DNA of 64,000 bases, from the NCBI RefSeq assembly GCF_000429865.1, contig NZ_AUCR01000002.1, positions 186,001 to 250,000 on the forward strand, given 5' to 3'. A model generated the notes under the pieces. It made no database searches and was not told the DNA's origin. It saw nothing but the letters and a program-made list of their open reading frames with translations. The position numbers and the translations under genes are program-made. Below, in pieces: positions 62,909 through 64,000 of the stretch. How positions within the stretch are numbered: the first letter of the stretch is position 1; every line of letters begins with the position of its first letter. The stretch is from Cucumibacter marinus DSM 18995. Its GTDB lineage: Bacteria > Pseudomonadota > Alphaproteobacteria > Rhizobiales > Devosiaceae.

Positions 62909-64000
62909 ATGGAAAATGCGGTTGAACTCAGGGATATCGTCAAACGGTTCGGCAGTTTCACCGCCGTGCACCGCATGTCGCTCGATATCGAGCAGGGTAG
63001 CTTCCTGACCTTGCTGGGCCCCTCGGGCTGCGGCAAGACCACGACCCTCAGGATGATTGCCGGTCTCATCGACACCACTGAGGGCGACATCAGCATCAAG
63101 GGGAAACGGGTCAACAATCTGCCGATCCACAAGCGCAATCTGGGCATCGTGTTCCAGAACTACGCGCTGTTTCCGCACAAGACGATCAACGAAAATGTCG
63201 CCTTCGGGCTCAAATATCGCGGGGTTGTCGGCGAGGAGGCGGAGCGCCGGGTGCGTGACGCACTCGAGCTCGTGCAGTTGCCGCAAATGGGGGATCGTTA
63301 TCCCCGTCAGCTTTCCGGTGGCCAGCAGCAGCGCATTGCGCTGGCGCGGGCCATCGTCATCGAGCCGGATGTGCTGCTTCTCGACGAGCCGCTTTCCGCA
63401 CTCGATGCCAATCTGCGTGAAGACATGCGCGTCGAACTCAAACGCATCCAGGACAAGCTGGGGATCACCACCGTTTTCGTCACCCACGATCAGGGCGAAG
63501 CCCTGGCCATGTCCGACAAGATCGTGGTGATGCGCGGCGGGAAGATCGAGCAGGTCGGCGAGCCGCAGGCGGTTTATGATGCGCCGGAATCCGAATTCGT
63601 GGCCGAGTTTCTGGGCAGTACCAACATTCTCGGCGGCCGTGTCAGCGGTCGGCAGGGCGAAGGCGTCACTGTCGATGCCACCCCGTTTGAAGGGGTCGAG
63701 GTGCCGGCAGACCGGGCAGGCCAAACCAATGGCGCGACAGATATCAAATTGCTCTTGAGAGCAGAAAAACTCCTGGTCGAACCTGGCGGTTCGGCAGACG
63801 GCGGGGGAATAGCGGCGCCGGCTGTGGTCGAAACTGTCGACTATCAGGGTCAGTCGGTCCGCTATTTCCTCCGGGTTGGCGACCGGCGCCTGCAGGCCAT
63901 CAACATGGTTAATGGCAAGCCTTTCGCCGAAGGTGAGACCGTCACCGCCCGCTTTGATCCAAGGCATTGTTCGCTGCTGCCCGCCCAGCCGGGCGAGGCA
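62909..64000 (+). CDS. Spermidine/putrescine-type ABC transporter ATPase, PotA family (3' end outside window)
   Basis: ATG 62909; the frame is open to the window end (364 codons, no stop), so the gene is cut here, near its normal length. Walker A GPSGCGKT (37-44), Q-loop VFQNYALFPHKT, signature [15 protein letters not shown], Walker B VLLLDEPLSALDANLRE, H-loop VFVTHDQGEA, then the C-terminal TOBE region from about residue 275. Last visible member of potB-C-D-A. Confidence 0.92.
   Translation, partial: MENAVELRDIVKRFGSFTAVHRMSLDIEQGSFLTLLGPSGCGKTTTLRMIAGLIDTTEGDISIKGKRVNNLPIHKRNLGIVFQNYALFPHKTINENVAFGLKYRGVVGEEAERRVRDALELVQLPQMGDRYPRQLSGGQQQRIALARAIVIEPDVLLLDEPLSALDANLREDMRVELKRIQDKLGITTVFVTHDQGEALAMSDKIVVMRGGKIEQVGEPQAVYDAPESEFVAEFLGSTNILGGRVSGRQGEGVTVDATPFEGVEVPADRAGQTNGATDIKLLLRAEKLLVEPGGSADGGGIAAPAVVETVDYQGQSVRYFLRVGDRRLQAINMVNGKPFAEGETVTARFDPRHCSLLPAQPGEA

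Overview
This 64 kb window is GC-rich, densely coding DNA of alphaproteobacterial character. The phn gene order, the doubled phnE, the MalE/MalF/MalG/MalK plus GH13 set, the yej-type importer and the intergenic palindromes together suggest a heterotrophic Hyphomicrobiales (Rhizobiales) bacterium, possibly a Devosia/Pelagibacterium relative. The genus is a guess from gene content; there is no rRNA gene in the window. I saw no tRNA, rRNA, CRISPR, phage or insertion-sequence genes.

Layout. 1-561: end of a TctA-type carboxylate transporter permease, cut by the window edge. 656-2835 (minus): a secreted caspase-like protein coupled to a small secreted protein with a possible C2-like domain. 2920-16725: a complete carbon-phosphorus lyase locus, with an 11-gene minus-strand catabolic operon (phnG-H-I-J-GNAT-K-L-2H phosphoesterase-M-N-hexapeptide transferase) divergent from phnF-phnC-phnD-phnE1-phnE2. 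16745-18863: a second small secreted protein whose mature N-terminus carries the same DLIFRPE tag as the one at 656-1162, then a membrane pentapeptide-repeat protein. 18864-19492: repeats only. 19493-27189: maltose/alpha-glucoside system (malG, malF, malE and an alpha-glucosidase on minus; LacI-type regulator and malK on plus). 27352-33147: yejB-E-F-A type peptide importer. 33235-35174: phosphomannomutase/phosphoglucomutase and an orphan PAS-LuxR regulator. 35282-47262: an M20 peptidase, a dipeptide-type ABC importer with fused ATPases, aldehyde dehydrogenase, SDR, alpha/beta hydrolase, TTC38-like TPR protein and P1 (DmpA-like) peptidase. 47376-49501: universal stress protein and a BCCT transporter. 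49571-56207: a second Opp/Dpp importer divergent from an RpiR regulator. 56208-57576: a 1.4 kb non-coding stretch of palindromic repeats. 57577-58901: TetR regulator and divergent VOC protein with matching operators. 58923-64000: LysR regulator and a polyamine-type importer (potB-C-D-A), potA cut by the window end.

Taken together the region is a scavenging island: six ABC importers in 64 kb (phosphonate, maltose, yej-type, dipeptide, a second oligopeptide, polyamine), each with its own enzymes and/or regulator. The most interesting points are: (i) a two-histidine phosphoesterase in the phn operon, where the known enzyme for the cyclic phosphate intermediate (PhnP) is missing; (ii) the DLIFRPE-tagged secreted proteins, one coupled to a caspase-like protease; (iii) a family of intergenic palindromes whose arms differ between copies but stay perfectly complementary; (iv) a stem-loop immediately after the binding-protein gene in all five operons where that gene precedes permease or ATPase genes.
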